DNA from: JAXMAF01 sp046350555
Lineage (GTDB): Bacteria > Planctomycetota > Phycisphaerae > Phycisphaerales > SM1A02
Reading direction: 5' to 3'
Assembly (NCBI GenBank): GCA_046350555.1
Contig: JAXMAF010000009.1
Location: 62,001-126,000, forward strand
Length of the DNA: 64,000 bases
Under the pieces are notes generated by a model. It was not told the origin of the DNA. It worked only from the letters and a program-made list of their open reading frames with translations, and did no database searches. The position numbers were made by a program, and so were the translations under genes. Numbering within the stretch: position 1 is the stretch's first letter; the number at the start of each line of letters is the position of its first letter. Of the stretch, positions 25,853-34,300 are shown piece by piece.

Positions 25853-27256
25853 ATGCGCCGATCCAATTCTGTCGTCCGCGCAAGTGTCGTTCAGGCCGCG
25901 ATCGTCGCGGCCACCGCCTCGTCGATGGCGGTGGCCGACACCATCAACGTTCCGGCCGACGCCCCGACGATCACCATCGCCATCAACCTTGCCGCGGCGG
26001 GCGACGAGATCGTCGTTGCGCCGGGCACGTACTTCGAGGCGGTGAGCCTCAACGGCAAGACGCTCACGATCCGAAGCTCGGACGGGCCCGCAACGACCAT
26101 CGTTGACGGCTTTGGACAGTTCAAGCCGGTGATCCGCATCGTCACCGGCGAGGGAGCCGCAACGCTCATCGAGGGATTCACGATCCGCAATGGCAACGCG
26201 ACGGCGGCGGCGCCAGGCGACCGCGGCGGCGGCATCTACTGCAACGCCACGAGCCCAACGATCTCGAACTGCATCTTCCAGGCGAATCAGGCCGTTTTCG
26301 GCGGCGGCTTCTACGCCAACGGCGGCGCGCCCAAGATCATCGGCTGCCAGTTCGTCGAGAACGACGCCGTCACAGCGGTCGGTGATGGTGGTGCGGCGTA
26401 CCTCACCGCCACCACGGCGATCCTCACGGACTGCAAGTTCATCGGGAATTCGGCCCAACGCATTGGCGGCGCCATCCGGTCCATCACGAGCAACAGCACC
26501 CACACGCGCTGCGAGTACATCCAGAACCAGTCGGGCAACAACGGTGGCGCCCTGGACGTCAGCGGAACGACGGCGCTCACGGCCATCGATTGCCGCTTCA
26601 CCGGCAACGCCTCGGGCGCCCTGGGAGGCGCGGTCGTATCGGCGACGACGACGGTGCCTGCACCGGCCTTCATCAACTGCGTCTTCGACGCGAACACGGC
26701 CGCCACAACCGGTGGGGCTGTGCACATCGCCACCGGCGCCAAGGCCGAGCTGACCAACTGCACGGTTGCCGGCAACATGTCCGTGGGCGCCGGGGGCGGC
26801 ATATTCAGCACCGGAACGGGCGCTGCGACGGTGCGCAACTGCATCGTCTGGGGAAACGTCCCGACGGGGATCGTTGGAGTGAACACCACGACCTACTCCT
26901 GCCACCAGGGTGTCATCGCCGGCACCGGCAACATCAACGCCGACCCGTTGTTCATCGACGAGAAGAACGGGGACCTGCGGCTCTCGGCCGGCTCGCCCTG
27001 CATCGACGCGGGGAACACCACACTGCTCAACTCGGGTGTGAGCATCGACCTCGACGGCGACCCGCGCGTTGTGAACGTGCTCCCCGCGCCGACCGGCGTG
27101 TTCGCCTATGGCTATTTCATCGACATGGGTGCCTACGAGTTCCCGGCACCGGCGACCCCCACCAACTGCCCAGGCGACTTCGACGGCAACGGCATGGTCG
27201 ACGGCGCCGATCTGGGGCTGCTGCTGGGCGCGTGGGGCAGGTGTCCGGAGGGGTGA
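25853..27256 (+). CDS. Exported right-handed beta-helix protein with one dockerin repeat
   Basis: 467 residues. The ATG at 25853 has AAGGAG upstream and a signal segment (VVQAAIVAATASSMAVAD). The body starts INVPADAPTITIAINLAAAG..IVVAPGTYFE, the typical beginning of secreted parallel beta-helix proteins, followed by short strands with GGGIYCN, GGGFYANGG, GGAIRS, GGALDVSG and GGAVHIATG turns, and a tail SPCIDAGNTTLL..DLDGDPRV..DMGAYEF characteristic of the choice-of-anchor-Q type. It ends with a single dockerin repeat (DFDGNGMVDGADLGLLLGAW). A polysaccharide- or surface-related role is likely, but no active site can be assigned. Confidence 0.85.
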   Translation: MRRSNSVVRASVVQAAIVAATASSMAVADTINVPADAPTITIAINLAAAGDEIVVAPGTYFEAVSLNGKTLTIRSSDGPATTIVDGFGQFKPVIRIVTGEGAATLIEGFTIRNGNATAAAPGDRGGGIYCNATSPTISNCIFQANQAVFGGGFYANGGAPKIIGCQFVENDAVTAVGDGGAAYLTATTAILTDCKFIGNSAQRIGGAIRSITSNSTHTRCEYIQNQSGNNGGALDVSGTTALTAIDCRFTGNASGALGGAVVSATTTVPAPAFINCVFDANTAATTGGAVHIATGAKAELTNCTVAGNMSVGAGGGIFSTGTGAATVRNCIVWGNVPTGIVGVNTTTYSCHQGVIAGTGNINADPLFIDEKNGDLRLSAGSPCIDAGNTTLLNSGVSIDLDGDPRVVNVLPAPTGVFAYGYFIDMGAYEFPAPATPTNCPGDFDGNGMVDGADLGLLLGAWGRCPEG

Positions 27257-27302
27257 AGCGGTTCCACTTGGACTGTGAGCCAGGACAGACGCCGCAACGC
27301 CA

Positions 27303-27745
27303 TTCACGGAGTACCCCCGCGCGAGCGGGGAGCTGCGGCGTGTCGGTTGAGCTTCTGCGGTTCATCGATCAAGCGTCGAGTCTGCTGGCGAAGCTCGTCG
27401 GCGACCACGACGCGTTCATTGCCAAGGTTCTCGCGGCTTCGCCAGACCTGATCTGATCGAATCATGCAGGAAGCCGTCGCGGGCGTGCTGCACTCCTTCC
27501 ACACAGGCGTCGAGTCGGTCATGCGAGGCCTTGCGATGCTGCCGCACGCCGCCTTCGCCAAGTCGGGATCATGGCACGGCGAGCTGCTGGACGCGATGGA
27601 GCGCGGCGACGGTCGTCGGCTGTCACTCCTCTCGAGCGAGCTCGCGGGCGCGCTCAAGATGTACCTCCCGTCTCGCCGCCGATTCCGAAAACCTGTACGG
27701 CTTCGATCTCGAGTGGGCCCCGGCTGCGTCCGGACCTGGCGCTGA
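27303..27745 (+). pseudogene. Degenerate duplicate of an mntA 3' end plus hepT
   Basis: Homologous over its length to 33364-33750. It begins with the last dozen codons of the nucleotidyltransferase gene (GAGTACC..GGGGAGCTGCGGCGTGTC), then the HEPN partner from VSVELLRFIDQASSLLAKLV. A short internal duplication near 27455 (CTGATCTGATC) shifts the frame before VLHSFHTGVESVMRGLAMLP. A second shift near 27672 moves RRRFRNLYGFDLEW out of frame. It is clearly non-functional. A RAYT-end fragment follows at 27768. Confidence 0.8.
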
Positions 27746-27767
27746 TGGGCGATGTCCTGACACTCGA

Positions 27768-27835
27768 CCGCGGAGCGACGACGCGAGCGATGCGGGGCAT
27801 GGGGCGAAGAGAGCGGATAGCGGTGGCTGACCCCA
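27768..27835 (-). repeat. Solo RAYT 5'-end fragment
   Basis: The minus strand reads MPRIARVVA and stops matching; the upstream flank GCGGATAGCGGTGGCTGACC resembles the flank of the intact RAYT gene. Only about 65 bp remain. Confidence 0.7.
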
Positions 27836-27922
27836 ATTGTAACTCGGCCATGCACCCGCCGATGTCGGCGACGACGATGGTGCGTTGACCGGTCCCGGCC
27901 GGGATGGGACAATTTCAGGGCC

Positions 27923-28861
27923 ATGGGCCTGCGCCATCCAATCTCCATCACCCTTTCCGTGTCGGCCATCTGCCTCGCGGCCCCATCAGCGACAGCTGGA
28001 TCGCCGTCGCAATCGCTCTACGCGCTCACCACCGCGGGCCAACTGGTGACGCTCGATCCCGCAAGCGCCGTGCCCACCATCGTGCGCGTGCCGCTGCCGG
28101 CGCCTTTCACGAGCTGCGACAGCCTCGAATACGTCGATGGCTGGTTCTACGCCTCCTACGCCGGCGGCAAGGTGGTCCGCTTCGGCTTCAGCTGCGGGGA
28201 CCAAGTGGATCTCGGTCCATCTGGCTTTCCGGCGCTCGAGGCCATCGCGCGGCGCGGCGACGGGGTGACGTTCGCGTCCGTCTCCTTCAACAACGACTTC
28301 GGCGCCGAGGCCGTTGGCACCTTCAATCCCGCGAACGGCCATGTAACCGGTGCGGTCGCATCGGGCAATCAGTCCCAGGTCTTCGACATCGACGCCATGG
28401 CGTTCGCTCCGGACAACTCGCTTCGCGTCATCAACCTCTCCAACCCGCTCGTGCTCGCCACCTTCGACGTGACCACAGGCGCCATCTCCAACGTCCATCC
28501 GGTCACCTTGCTCTACGCGGGCGCCGTCTTCACGCTCGATGGCAGCGCGATCTACGGCTCGACCATCGGAACTGGGGCGTGCGCCGGCATCTCCAACCTC
28601 GTCTCGATCGCGCCCGCAACCGGCGCCGAGACGCTCATCGGCTCGACGGGGCTCAACTGCATCGTCGGTCTCACGTGGGGTCCTCCGGCGCCTGCGGGGA
28701 TTGCCGATCTCAACCACGACGGATTGGTGAACGGCGCGGACCTCGGAATCCTGCTGGCGGCCTGGGGCACCTGTCCCGCGGGCGCCTGTCCGGCGGACCT
28801 CAATTGCGACGGCAAGGTTGACGGTGGCGATCTGGGCGTTCTCCTTGCGCAGTGGACGTGA
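27923..28861 (+). CDS. Exported protein with C-terminal dockerin pair
   Basis: 312 residues, signal peptide ISITLSVSAICLAAPSATAG. The body looks like a beta-propeller or surface-reader domain (LYALTTAGQLVTLDPASAVP, FDIDAMAFAPDNSLRVINLS, ATFDVTTGAISNVHPVTLLY, PATGAETLIGSTGLNCIVGL), where alternating D..TG motifs suggest repeated blades. No catalytic motif. It ends with two dockerin repeats (DLNHDGLVNGADLGILLAAW and DLNCDGKVDGGDLGVLLAQW). The ATG at 27923 was chosen for the signal peptide; no strong ribosome binding site was seen. Confidence 0.82.
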   Translation: MGLRHPISITLSVSAICLAAPSATAGSPSQSLYALTTAGQLVTLDPASAVPTIVRVPLPAPFTSCDSLEYVDGWFYASYAGGKVVRFGFSCGDQVDLGPSGFPALEAIARRGDGVTFASVSFNNDFGAEAVGTFNPANGHVTGAVASGNQSQVFDIDAMAFAPDNSLRVINLSNPLVLATFDVTTGAISNVHPVTLLYAGAVFTLDGSAIYGSTIGTGACAGISNLVSIAPATGAETLIGSTGLNCIVGLTWGPPAPAGIADLNHDGLVNGADLGILLAAWGTCPAGACPADLNCDGKVDGGDLGVLLAQWT

Positions 28862-29057
28862 TCCAAGATCGTCCGGGAGCCATCTTGGTCCCCCACGCCC
28901 CTTTGTTTGCCCCGAGAAAAGAATCCTGACCCCCTTGTTTGCCCCGAATCCCGCGGGCGGCCGCTGCGGCGAGCTTGCCGCCCCTTCGATGTCGTGACAC
29001 ACCGAGGTGAGCAGTCCTGCCCCAGCGGATCGCAAGACGCGCTATTCTCGTCTGGGC

Positions 29058-29285
29058 ATGGCGAAGCCAGCCTCATCCTCAATCAAACCCAAGGCGCGGC
29101 CGCGTTCGATCGGCAGCGCTCGGACCGCTCGCACCAAGGCATCGGAGCGGAAGCTGCACTTCCTCCAGCACGCAGGCATCGCGGGCGACATGCCGGCAGA
29201 CGGCTCCGTCGAGCACGACCACTACGTCTACGGTGTGCCCAAGACGTCAGGGCGCAGCACAGCCCGCGCCCGACGGAGCGGATGA
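29058..29285 (+). CDS. vapB: Short VapB-like antitoxin
   Basis: 75 residues from the ATG at 29058: a very basic N-terminal half (AKPASSSIKPKARPRSIGS) and a toxin-binding tail (FLQHAGIAGDMPADGSVEHD, HYVYGVPK) of the same type as the antitoxin at 21933. The beta-strand DNA-binding part seen there is missing, so it may be a minimal or truncated antitoxin. It overlaps the downstream vapC start (ATGATG at 29282). The toxin it should control is interrupted. Confidence 0.7.
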   Translation: MAKPASSSIKPKARPRSIGSARTARTKASERKLHFLQHAGIAGDMPADGSVEHDHYVYGVPKTSGRSTARARRSG

Positions 29286-29805
29286 TGTCCGTGGTGTTCG
29301 TCGACACGTCGTTCCTGGTGGCGTTCTTGAATCCGTCCGACGCGCTTCATGGGCTGGCGGTCGACACGTTTGCCGACCTTCGCGCCACGCGGCTCGTGAC
29401 CACCGACATGGTGATCGGCGAGCTGCTCGGCTTCTTCAGCCGGTCGCCGCGGCGGCGGAGCATCGCGGTCTTTGCCCGCACACTGCCGACGGTGTCATAC
29501 GGACTCCAGTCGATCCTCGCGCGGCCGGCGCGCTTGTGGTGCAGCCGTCTCGGCTGCCGGGCAGGCCAGAGGCCTGCACCACAACGCGCGAGGATCAACT
29601 GAATTCCGTATCAGGCGTCGAGGTGGAGGTCGTGGTCCCGCGCCCGTTTCGCGCAGGAATCGACCTCTCCATCGACTCGAGCGACGAGGAGCGGTCCTTG
29701 GTCGACTGTGTCTCGTTTGTCATCATGCGGGAGCGGCGGATTCGCCGGGCGTTGACGACGGATCACCACTTCCGGCAGGCTGGGTTCGATGCGATGTTGA
29801 CGTGA
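29282..29805 (+). pseudogene. vapC: VapC-type PIN toxin interrupted by MITE copy F
   Basis: The first part starts MMSVVFVDTSFLVAFLNPSD, with the first catalytic Asp, and runs through VTTDMVIGELLGFFSR to ARTLPTV. Copy F (29497-29611) follows and brings a stop at 29600-29602. The C-terminal part then continues in another frame: VEVEVVVPRPFRAGIDLSID, RSLVDCVSFVIMRERRI, ALTTDHHFRQAGFDAML. Deleting the element plus one duplicated C (116 bp) rejoins PTVSGVEVEVVV in frame, which strongly supports simple insertion as the cause of inactivation. The catalytic residues of both halves are otherwise kept. Confidence 0.88.
29497..29611. mobile_element. MITE-like element, copy F (115 bp) inside vapC
   Basis: Ends ATACGGACTCCAGTCGATCC and, on the other strand, ATACGGAATTCAGTTGATCC give the longest terminal inverted repeat of the family (about 25 bp). 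An inner inverted repeat (GTGGTGCAG..CTGCACCAC) replaces the usual core. C flanks both sides in a TCA context. Confidence 0.88.
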
Positions 29806-30239
29806 GTGGGCGGTGTGGATGCGTCAATACTCGTGGCTGTCACTATGTTTTTAGCCCTTCTCCCTCAGGAACGCTCTTGGCTGCCCGCATCTGTCGCCGG
29901 CGAGATTCGGCCTCGGATGGCCACGGATGATCACGGATTCAGGCGGCCGCGGATGGCCACCGATGGCCATGGAAGCGGACTTGATTCGGACGGTCACACA
30001 GCGCGCGGCAGCCCAATCCAATCACTCCGGAGTCCCTTTCGCGTCCATCCGTGGTCATCCGAGGCGGATTCCATCAGTGTTCGTGCGTGGTCATCCGAGG
30101 CGGATTCCATCAGTGTTCGTGCGTGGCCATCCGAGGCCATTTGTTCGTCCCCGACCGCCGGCACCGCCGCAATCGTGGACGACACCCGCGGCTTCCAGCG
30201 ACAAGCTCGGCAGGCCAGTCGGCCCGATATGATGCCTGC
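29806..30239. other. Intergenic region with GTGGCTGTCACT motif and GGATGGCCACGG-type repeats
   Basis: GTGGCTGTCACTATG lies at 29832-29846. The stretch 29910-29975 has several GCGGATGGCCA / ACGGATGATCACGG words, and 30051-30140 is a 36-bp tandem repeat. No gene. Confidence 0.6.
30051..30140. repeat. 36-bp tandem repeat, about 2.5 copies
   Basis: Units start at 30051 (GTGGTCATCCGAGGCGGATT), 30087 and 30123; the last is partial and diverged (GTGGCCATCCGAGGCCAT). Confidence 0.85.
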
Positions 30240-30494
30240 ATGCCGGCGAATGACGAACCCCGCAGCACGCACGTGACGTCGGACGTCGTCGTCGCCGACA
30301 TCCCCGACGACGTGCGCGCCGAGTTCGATGCGGCCGCTCGACGCGATCTCCGCACGCGCTTCCGGTATGCGTTCATCCGCACCCACAAGCCGGTGATGGA
30401 CGACGCGCGGTTCCGCTCGTTCGGGTCGATGCGGGAGTATCGGGAGTGGTGCGAAGCCAACCTTCCGTCATGGCTGGGTTATGGGCGCGTTTGA
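30240..30494 (+). CDS. Probable antitoxin partner of a nucleotidyltransferase toxin
   Basis: 84 residues from the ATG at 30240. Acidic, helical, with no DNA-binding motif that I recognise (VVVADIPDDVRAEFDAAARR, MREYREWCEANLPSWLGYGR). Its end overlaps the start of a nucleotidyltransferase-fold gene by 14 bases. That layout resembles two-gene nucleotidyltransferase toxin-antitoxin modules, so antitoxin is the working call from context rather than from sequence. Confidence 0.5.
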   Translation: MPANDEPRSTHVTSDVVVADIPDDVRAEFDAAARRDLRTRFRYAFIRTHKPVMDDARFRSFGSMREYREWCEANLPSWLGYGRV

Positions 30495-30970
30495 GTACCG
30501 GCAGGCCGAGGAGATTCGCGACGCCTTGGCGCGCCATGGCGTGCGTTACCTGTTCATCGGCAAGTCGGGCGCCATCATCCTCGGCTTCCCCGACACGACT
30601 CAGGACGCTGATCTCTTCGTCGAGAAATCCCCGGCGAGCTGCGCGGGTCTTGTGACGGCATTGCGCGAGCTGGGCTTCGAGCTGGACCCCGGGCAGGAGG
30701 CCGAAGTCCGGCGCGGGAAGGACTTCATCCAGTTGCGCAACGGGCCATTCGACCTCGATCTCGTCTTCGCCCTTGGATGGCATCGAGAGCTTCGAGGCTA
30801 CATGGTCGCGACGGGTCGAGGTGCAAGGATTTCCCGTGTGCCACCCGCGCGACATCATCGCCAGCAAGGCCGCGGCGAACAGGGTGAAGGATCGGGAGTC
30901 GCTGCCGAGGTTGAGGGCGTTCTTGGAGTATTGGAAGAGGGAGAGTGGTGAAACAGGTGGCTGTCCGTAA
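30481..30970 (+). pseudogene. Nucleotidyltransferase-fold protein (AbiEii/DUF6036-like), frameshifted
   Basis: N-terminal part EIRDALARHGVRYLFIGKSG, AIILGFPDTTQDADLFVEKS is a nucleotidyltransferase core with the D-x-D pair in TQDADLF, followed by FDLDLVFA as the third acidic position. Near 30773 the frame shifts (GCCCTTGGATGGC should read like GCCCCTGATGGC), and the rest continues as DGIESFEATWSRRVEVQGFP, HPRDIIASKAAANRVKDRES and LRAFLEYWKRE in the next frame, ending at 30970. As read it is broken, but the shift sits in a short repeat of C/T and could be an assembly error. Confidence 0.75.
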
Positions 30971-30993
30971 TTGTCTCGATCGGATCAATCCGC

Positions 30994-32847
30994 TCATGGG
31001 CCGACGGGTGGCGCCGACGCGCCATCGCCCCGCGGAGGCGTTGTGCCATCGCTCGTTCCGATGCCGATGAATCGCCGACGTTCGCCCGCATCGGGCGGCT
31101 TCGTCCCAGGTTGTGCCAGCGTCACGATTCCATCGTCGATCCACGCGAGGATCCGGCCGAGACCCTGCGGCGCGGCGACGTCGACGACGCGAAGGCGTCC
31201 CTGCTCGACGTCGTCGACCACCGAGGCTAGATCGCGACCTTCTCCGATGTCCAGCCGGCGCAGCGGGCCTCGCGCCGGCTTGTTCGACCACATGGCCGCG
31301 TGGCCGGCGCCGAACCGTTCCTCTCCACAGCGCCCGGCCACCTGATCGACGTCGTCGTTGCCGGTCCATGCGAGCACCCACCCGGCATCGTGCGGCGCCC
31401 CGGCGTCATCGAGCCAGCGGGTGTCCGTCGCGTCGCCCACGACGACGTCGATTCCTTCGCGCGACGCGTCGGCCCTGCGGGCGGCGTTGCTGTCGATCAG
31501 GCGGACGTGAATGCCGCGCGCCAGCAGTGCGCGGGCCAGGGCGATGCTGAGCCGGTGGGCGCCGATGAGCACCATGGCGTTTCCGCGCCCCGCCCGCACG
31601 CGCAGCGCCCATGCCAGTGGTGGTGAAAGGATCGTCGCCGCGAGCACGGTGCCGACGATCGCCACGAACATGATCGGCTCGAGCCTCGCGGCGTCGGGTG
31701 CAAGCGCGACGGGCGATGCGCCGAGCGCGACGATGTCCGGATCGACCGCGGCGTTGGCCAGGTCGGCCGCCACGACCGCGATGACCGACAGGGCGACGAT
31801 GCCGCGCGGCGCAAAGACCGAGGCGAAGAGTCGCTCCGGCCAGGAGAGCTTGGACCTCCATGTCGACAGGAGCACGCACGCGGGGCGAACCGCCACCAGC
31901 AGCATCGCGACAAAGGCGATCTCGCGCCAGGCGATCGACCGAAGCTGGGCCACGTCGAAGCGCGACGCCAGGAGCACGAACAGCGTCCCCACGAGCATGA
32001 TGGCGAGCAGCTCCTTGAACGACCGAAGCTCGGTCGCCCCGAGCACCCGGGCGCGGGCGACCACAACGCCGCAGATCGTCACGGCGACGAGACCCGCCTC
32101 CGGGGTGATCGCCTCGCCGATGCCGACGCATGTCATGCACAGCCCGACGGCGAACAGGTTCAGGAGCTGCGGATCCGGCTTGCCCAGTCGACTCAGGCGC
32201 CGCAGGGACCAGTGTCCAACGAGGCCCATCACTCCGCCGACGCCGGCGCCGCCGAGAAGCGGCTTCAGGAACAACCAGAATCCCTGGCCCGCCAGGTGCA
32301 GCTCGGGGCCAAGCTGCGAGGAGAGACGCAACACCTCGAGCGTCGTGACCGTGGCGACGACCCCGATCGGATCGATCAGCACGGCCTCGGCGCCCAGCAC
32401 GGCGTGCAGGCGAGGCGACACGCGAACCAGCCGCAGGATGGGCTGAACGACGGTGGGTCCGGTCACGATCAGGGCGGCGCCAAGCAACATCGCCGATGGA
32501 ATCGACAGGTCGAGGATCCACCAGGCGATGATCGCCGAACCCGTCCACGTCACGAGCGCACCGATGGTCAGCAGGCCCCACACCGCTCGCGGGGCGCGGG
32601 CCAGTTCCTCCCGATTGAGGTGAAGCGTTCCCTCGAAGATCAGCAGGCCGATCGACACCGTCACGAAGCCGCGAAGCGACTCGCCGAGCGCGGATGCATC
32701 GATCAGTTCCGCCCCGGACCGTCCAAGCGCCAGTCCAACGGCGATCAGCGGCAGCAGCGCCGGAAACCGGACCTTTCGGCAGCTCACGGTCACCAGCGCG
32801 CTCACGCCCAGGGCCAACGCGATGGACTGTGCAGCAAGGTCGGCCAT
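30994..32847 (-). CDS. Monovalent cation:proton antiporter with C-terminal TrkA-N-like domain
   Basis: 617 residues. About 12 membrane helices in the first 400 (LPLIAVGLALGRSGAELIDA, FVTVSIGLLIFEGTLHLNRE) with FEGTLHL and LGAEAVLIDPIGVVATV typical of CPA1/NhaP-type sodium:proton antiporters, including the paired-Asp-type position in IDPIG. The C-terminal part has a Rossmann-like beta-alpha region (VLIGAHRLSIALARALLARG, RLIDSNAARR, GDATDTRWLDDAG) similar to TrkA-N nucleotide sensors. Ion selectivity cannot be assigned. It is separately transcribed between two toxin-antitoxin remnants. Confidence 0.85.
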   Translation of the reverse strand: MADLAAQSIALALGVSALVTVSCRKVRFPALLPLIAVGLALGRSGAELIDASALGESLRGFVTVSIGLLIFEGTLHLNREELARAPRAVWGLLTIGALVTWTGSAIIAWWILDLSIPSAMLLGAALIVTGPTVVQPILRLVRVSPRLHAVLGAEAVLIDPIGVVATVTTLEVLRLSSQLGPELHLAGQGFWLFLKPLLGGAGVGGVMGLVGHWSLRRLSRLGKPDPQLLNLFAVGLCMTCVGIGEAITPEAGLVAVTICGVVVARARVLGATELRSFKELLAIMLVGTLFVLLASRFDVAQLRSIAWREIAFVAMLLVAVRPACVLLSTWRSKLSWPERLFASVFAPRGIVALSVIAVVAADLANAAVDPDIVALGASPVALAPDAARLEPIMFVAIVGTVLAATILSPPLAWALRVRAGRGNAMVLIGAHRLSIALARALLARGIHVRLIDSNAARRADASREGIDVVVGDATDTRWLDDAGAPHDAGWVLAWTGNDDVDQVAGRCGEERFGAGHAAMWSNKPARGPLRRLDIGEGRDLASVVDDVEQGRLRVVDVAAPQGLGRILAWIDDGIVTLAQPGTKPPDAGERRRFIGIGTSDGTTPPRGDGASAPPVGP

Positions 32848-33114
32848 GCGGGGAATTCCGGGCGATTGTTCGGTGAGCTTGGCGCCTTTCGGCGCCGAGT
32901 CGCGCGGCGAAGCGATCCACGCGCCGCGAGAGACTATCGAGTTGCAGGAAACTCTGCCGGAGCACCGGCGGCGCGATCGGCCGGCACGGTTGGACGGCCC
33001 AGCGCCCGATCGACAGTCCGCACGGGCGTGGCCAGTTCACCATCCCGCTCCAACCCTGGCAACGAGTCCCTCGCCCCTTTGTTCGTCCGGAGCGTCGCGT
33101 ACGATTGGCTACCC

Positions 33115-33408
33115 ATGCCCGCTTCAACGGAATCCTCGATCGATGTCATGACCACCATCGCGCGCGCATTGCTGGACCACGGCGCGCACGATGTCTACGT
33201 CTTCGGCTCGTTCGCGCGCGGGCGGGCTCGGCCGGATTCCGACATCGATGTCGCCGTCTCGGGCATCGCTCCGTCACGGTTCTTCGCCGCTGCGGGTGCT
33301 GCGCTTGGTGCCGCCGCCGGGCGCATGGTGGACGTGATCGACCTCGATGTCGCGACGCCGTTCACGGAGTACCTCCTCGCAAGCGGGGAGCTGCGGCGTG
33401 TCGTCTGA
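33115..33408 (+). CDS. mntA: MntA-type minimal nucleotidyltransferase (antitoxin)
   Basis: 97 residues. MntA proteins AMPylate a tyrosine of the HEPN toxin HepT and so neutralise it. The full catalytic motif is present: VYVFGSFARGRARPDSDIDV (GSx10DxD), with a third Asp in VDVIDLDVATPFTEYLL. The ATG at 33115 is favoured by the domain start (SSIDVMTTIARALLDHGAHD). Its last bases overlap the GTG start of hepT (33398), the usual MntA-HepT order. It appears intact, unlike its partner. Confidence 0.85.
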   Translation: MPASTESSIDVMTTIARALLDHGAHDVYVFGSFARGRARPDSDIDVAVSGIAPSRFFAAAGAALGAAAGRMVDVIDLDVATPFTEYLLASGELRRVV

Positions 33409-33862
33409 GCTTTGGCGGCTCATCGACCGGGAGCTTGGACTTCTGGCCAAACTAGTGAACGACCACGAGTCGTTCATCGCCAAGGTGGTTGCGATCGCGC
33501 CCGACCTGATCGAGCGGGAAGCCGCCGCGACCGTGCTGCATTCGTTCTACACCGGCGTCGAATCGGTCATGCGGAGCGTGGCGATCCTGTCGCATGTCAC
33601 CATCGCCAAGTCGGCTTCGTGGCACAGCGAGCTGCTGGACGCGACGGAGCGCGGCGACGGCCTTCGGCAGCCCCTCCTCTCGACCGCACTCGCCGGCACG
33701 CTCAGGATGTACCTCCAGTTCCGCCACCGATTCCGGAACCTGTAGGGCTTCGACCTCGACTGGGACCGCATGCGGCCGCTGGTTGAGCGATTGAAGAAGA
33801 CGGCGGATGAGTTCGACGCGGCGATTCGCGAGCTTTCGATGCGCACTTCGCAACAGCGATGA
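33398..33862 (+). pseudogene. hepT: HepT-type HEPN toxin with an in-frame amber codon at the motif tyrosine
   Basis: It starts with GTG overlapping mntA (VSSELWRLIDRELGLLAKLV). The helical HEPN body (VLHSFYTGVESVMRSVAILS, SWHSELLDATERGDG) is normal up to MYLQFRHRFRNL, and then a TAG follows at 33743-33745. The same frame continues GFDLDWDRMRPLVERLKKTA to a TGA at 33862. Homologs of this type, including the damaged copy at 27.7 kb, read RNLYGFDL, so the stop replaces the tyrosine of the RX4-6[HN]XY motif that MntA modifies in characterised systems. A single base change (TAC or TAT to TAG) explains it. An indel error cannot. Confidence 0.8.
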
Positions 33863-34077
33863 TCGCGCGACGCCGGATAAGGCGGTGCCCACACACCCCG
33901 GCGCGTTTCTGCACCCACACACCGGCTGCCATGCGCGCGGATGGCATCAAGCCTCGTTGCCGCGCCCGCTGTGTCGCCCGTCGAGCGGGTCGCGCCAGAG
34001 TCTCCGCGAACGACGACGCGGGCGATGTGAGGACTTGGCGGCTGATGGCCACTAATAGGCGGCTGTCCCTCATTGCC
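33863..34077. other. Intergenic region with a solo RAYT end
   Basis: Bases about 34009-34075 (GACGACGCGGGCGATG..AATAGGCGGCTGTCCCTC) match the 5' end and flank of the RAYT gene at 25472. The same association with a hepT locus occurs at 27.7 kb. Confidence 0.65.
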
Positions 34078-34280
34078 AGTCCCTGCTCGAGGGCGCTGCG
34101 TGGGGCGGGGACGACCAGGCCAGGCCCGCGGCGCTGCTGGCGTGGATCGCGGCGGACGTCGTGCCGCACCGGCCGGGACGGTTCGAGCCGCGCGGCGTGA
34201 AGCGCAGGCCGAAGAACTACAGCCGGCTGACCATGCCGAGGGCGCACTACCACAAGCATGGCGACAACCTATGTCGCTAG
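34078..34280 (+). pseudogene. IS4-type DDE transposase C-terminal fragment
   Basis: The frame reads PAALLAWIAADVVPHRPGRF, EPRGVKRRPKNYSRLTMPRA, then HYHKHGDNLCR and a stop. The R-x-EPR-x-KRRPK block is the usual end of IS4-family transposases of this type. The upstream part of the gene is absent. Confidence 0.7.
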
Positions 34281-34300
34281 CTTCATGCCATTCCGAACTG

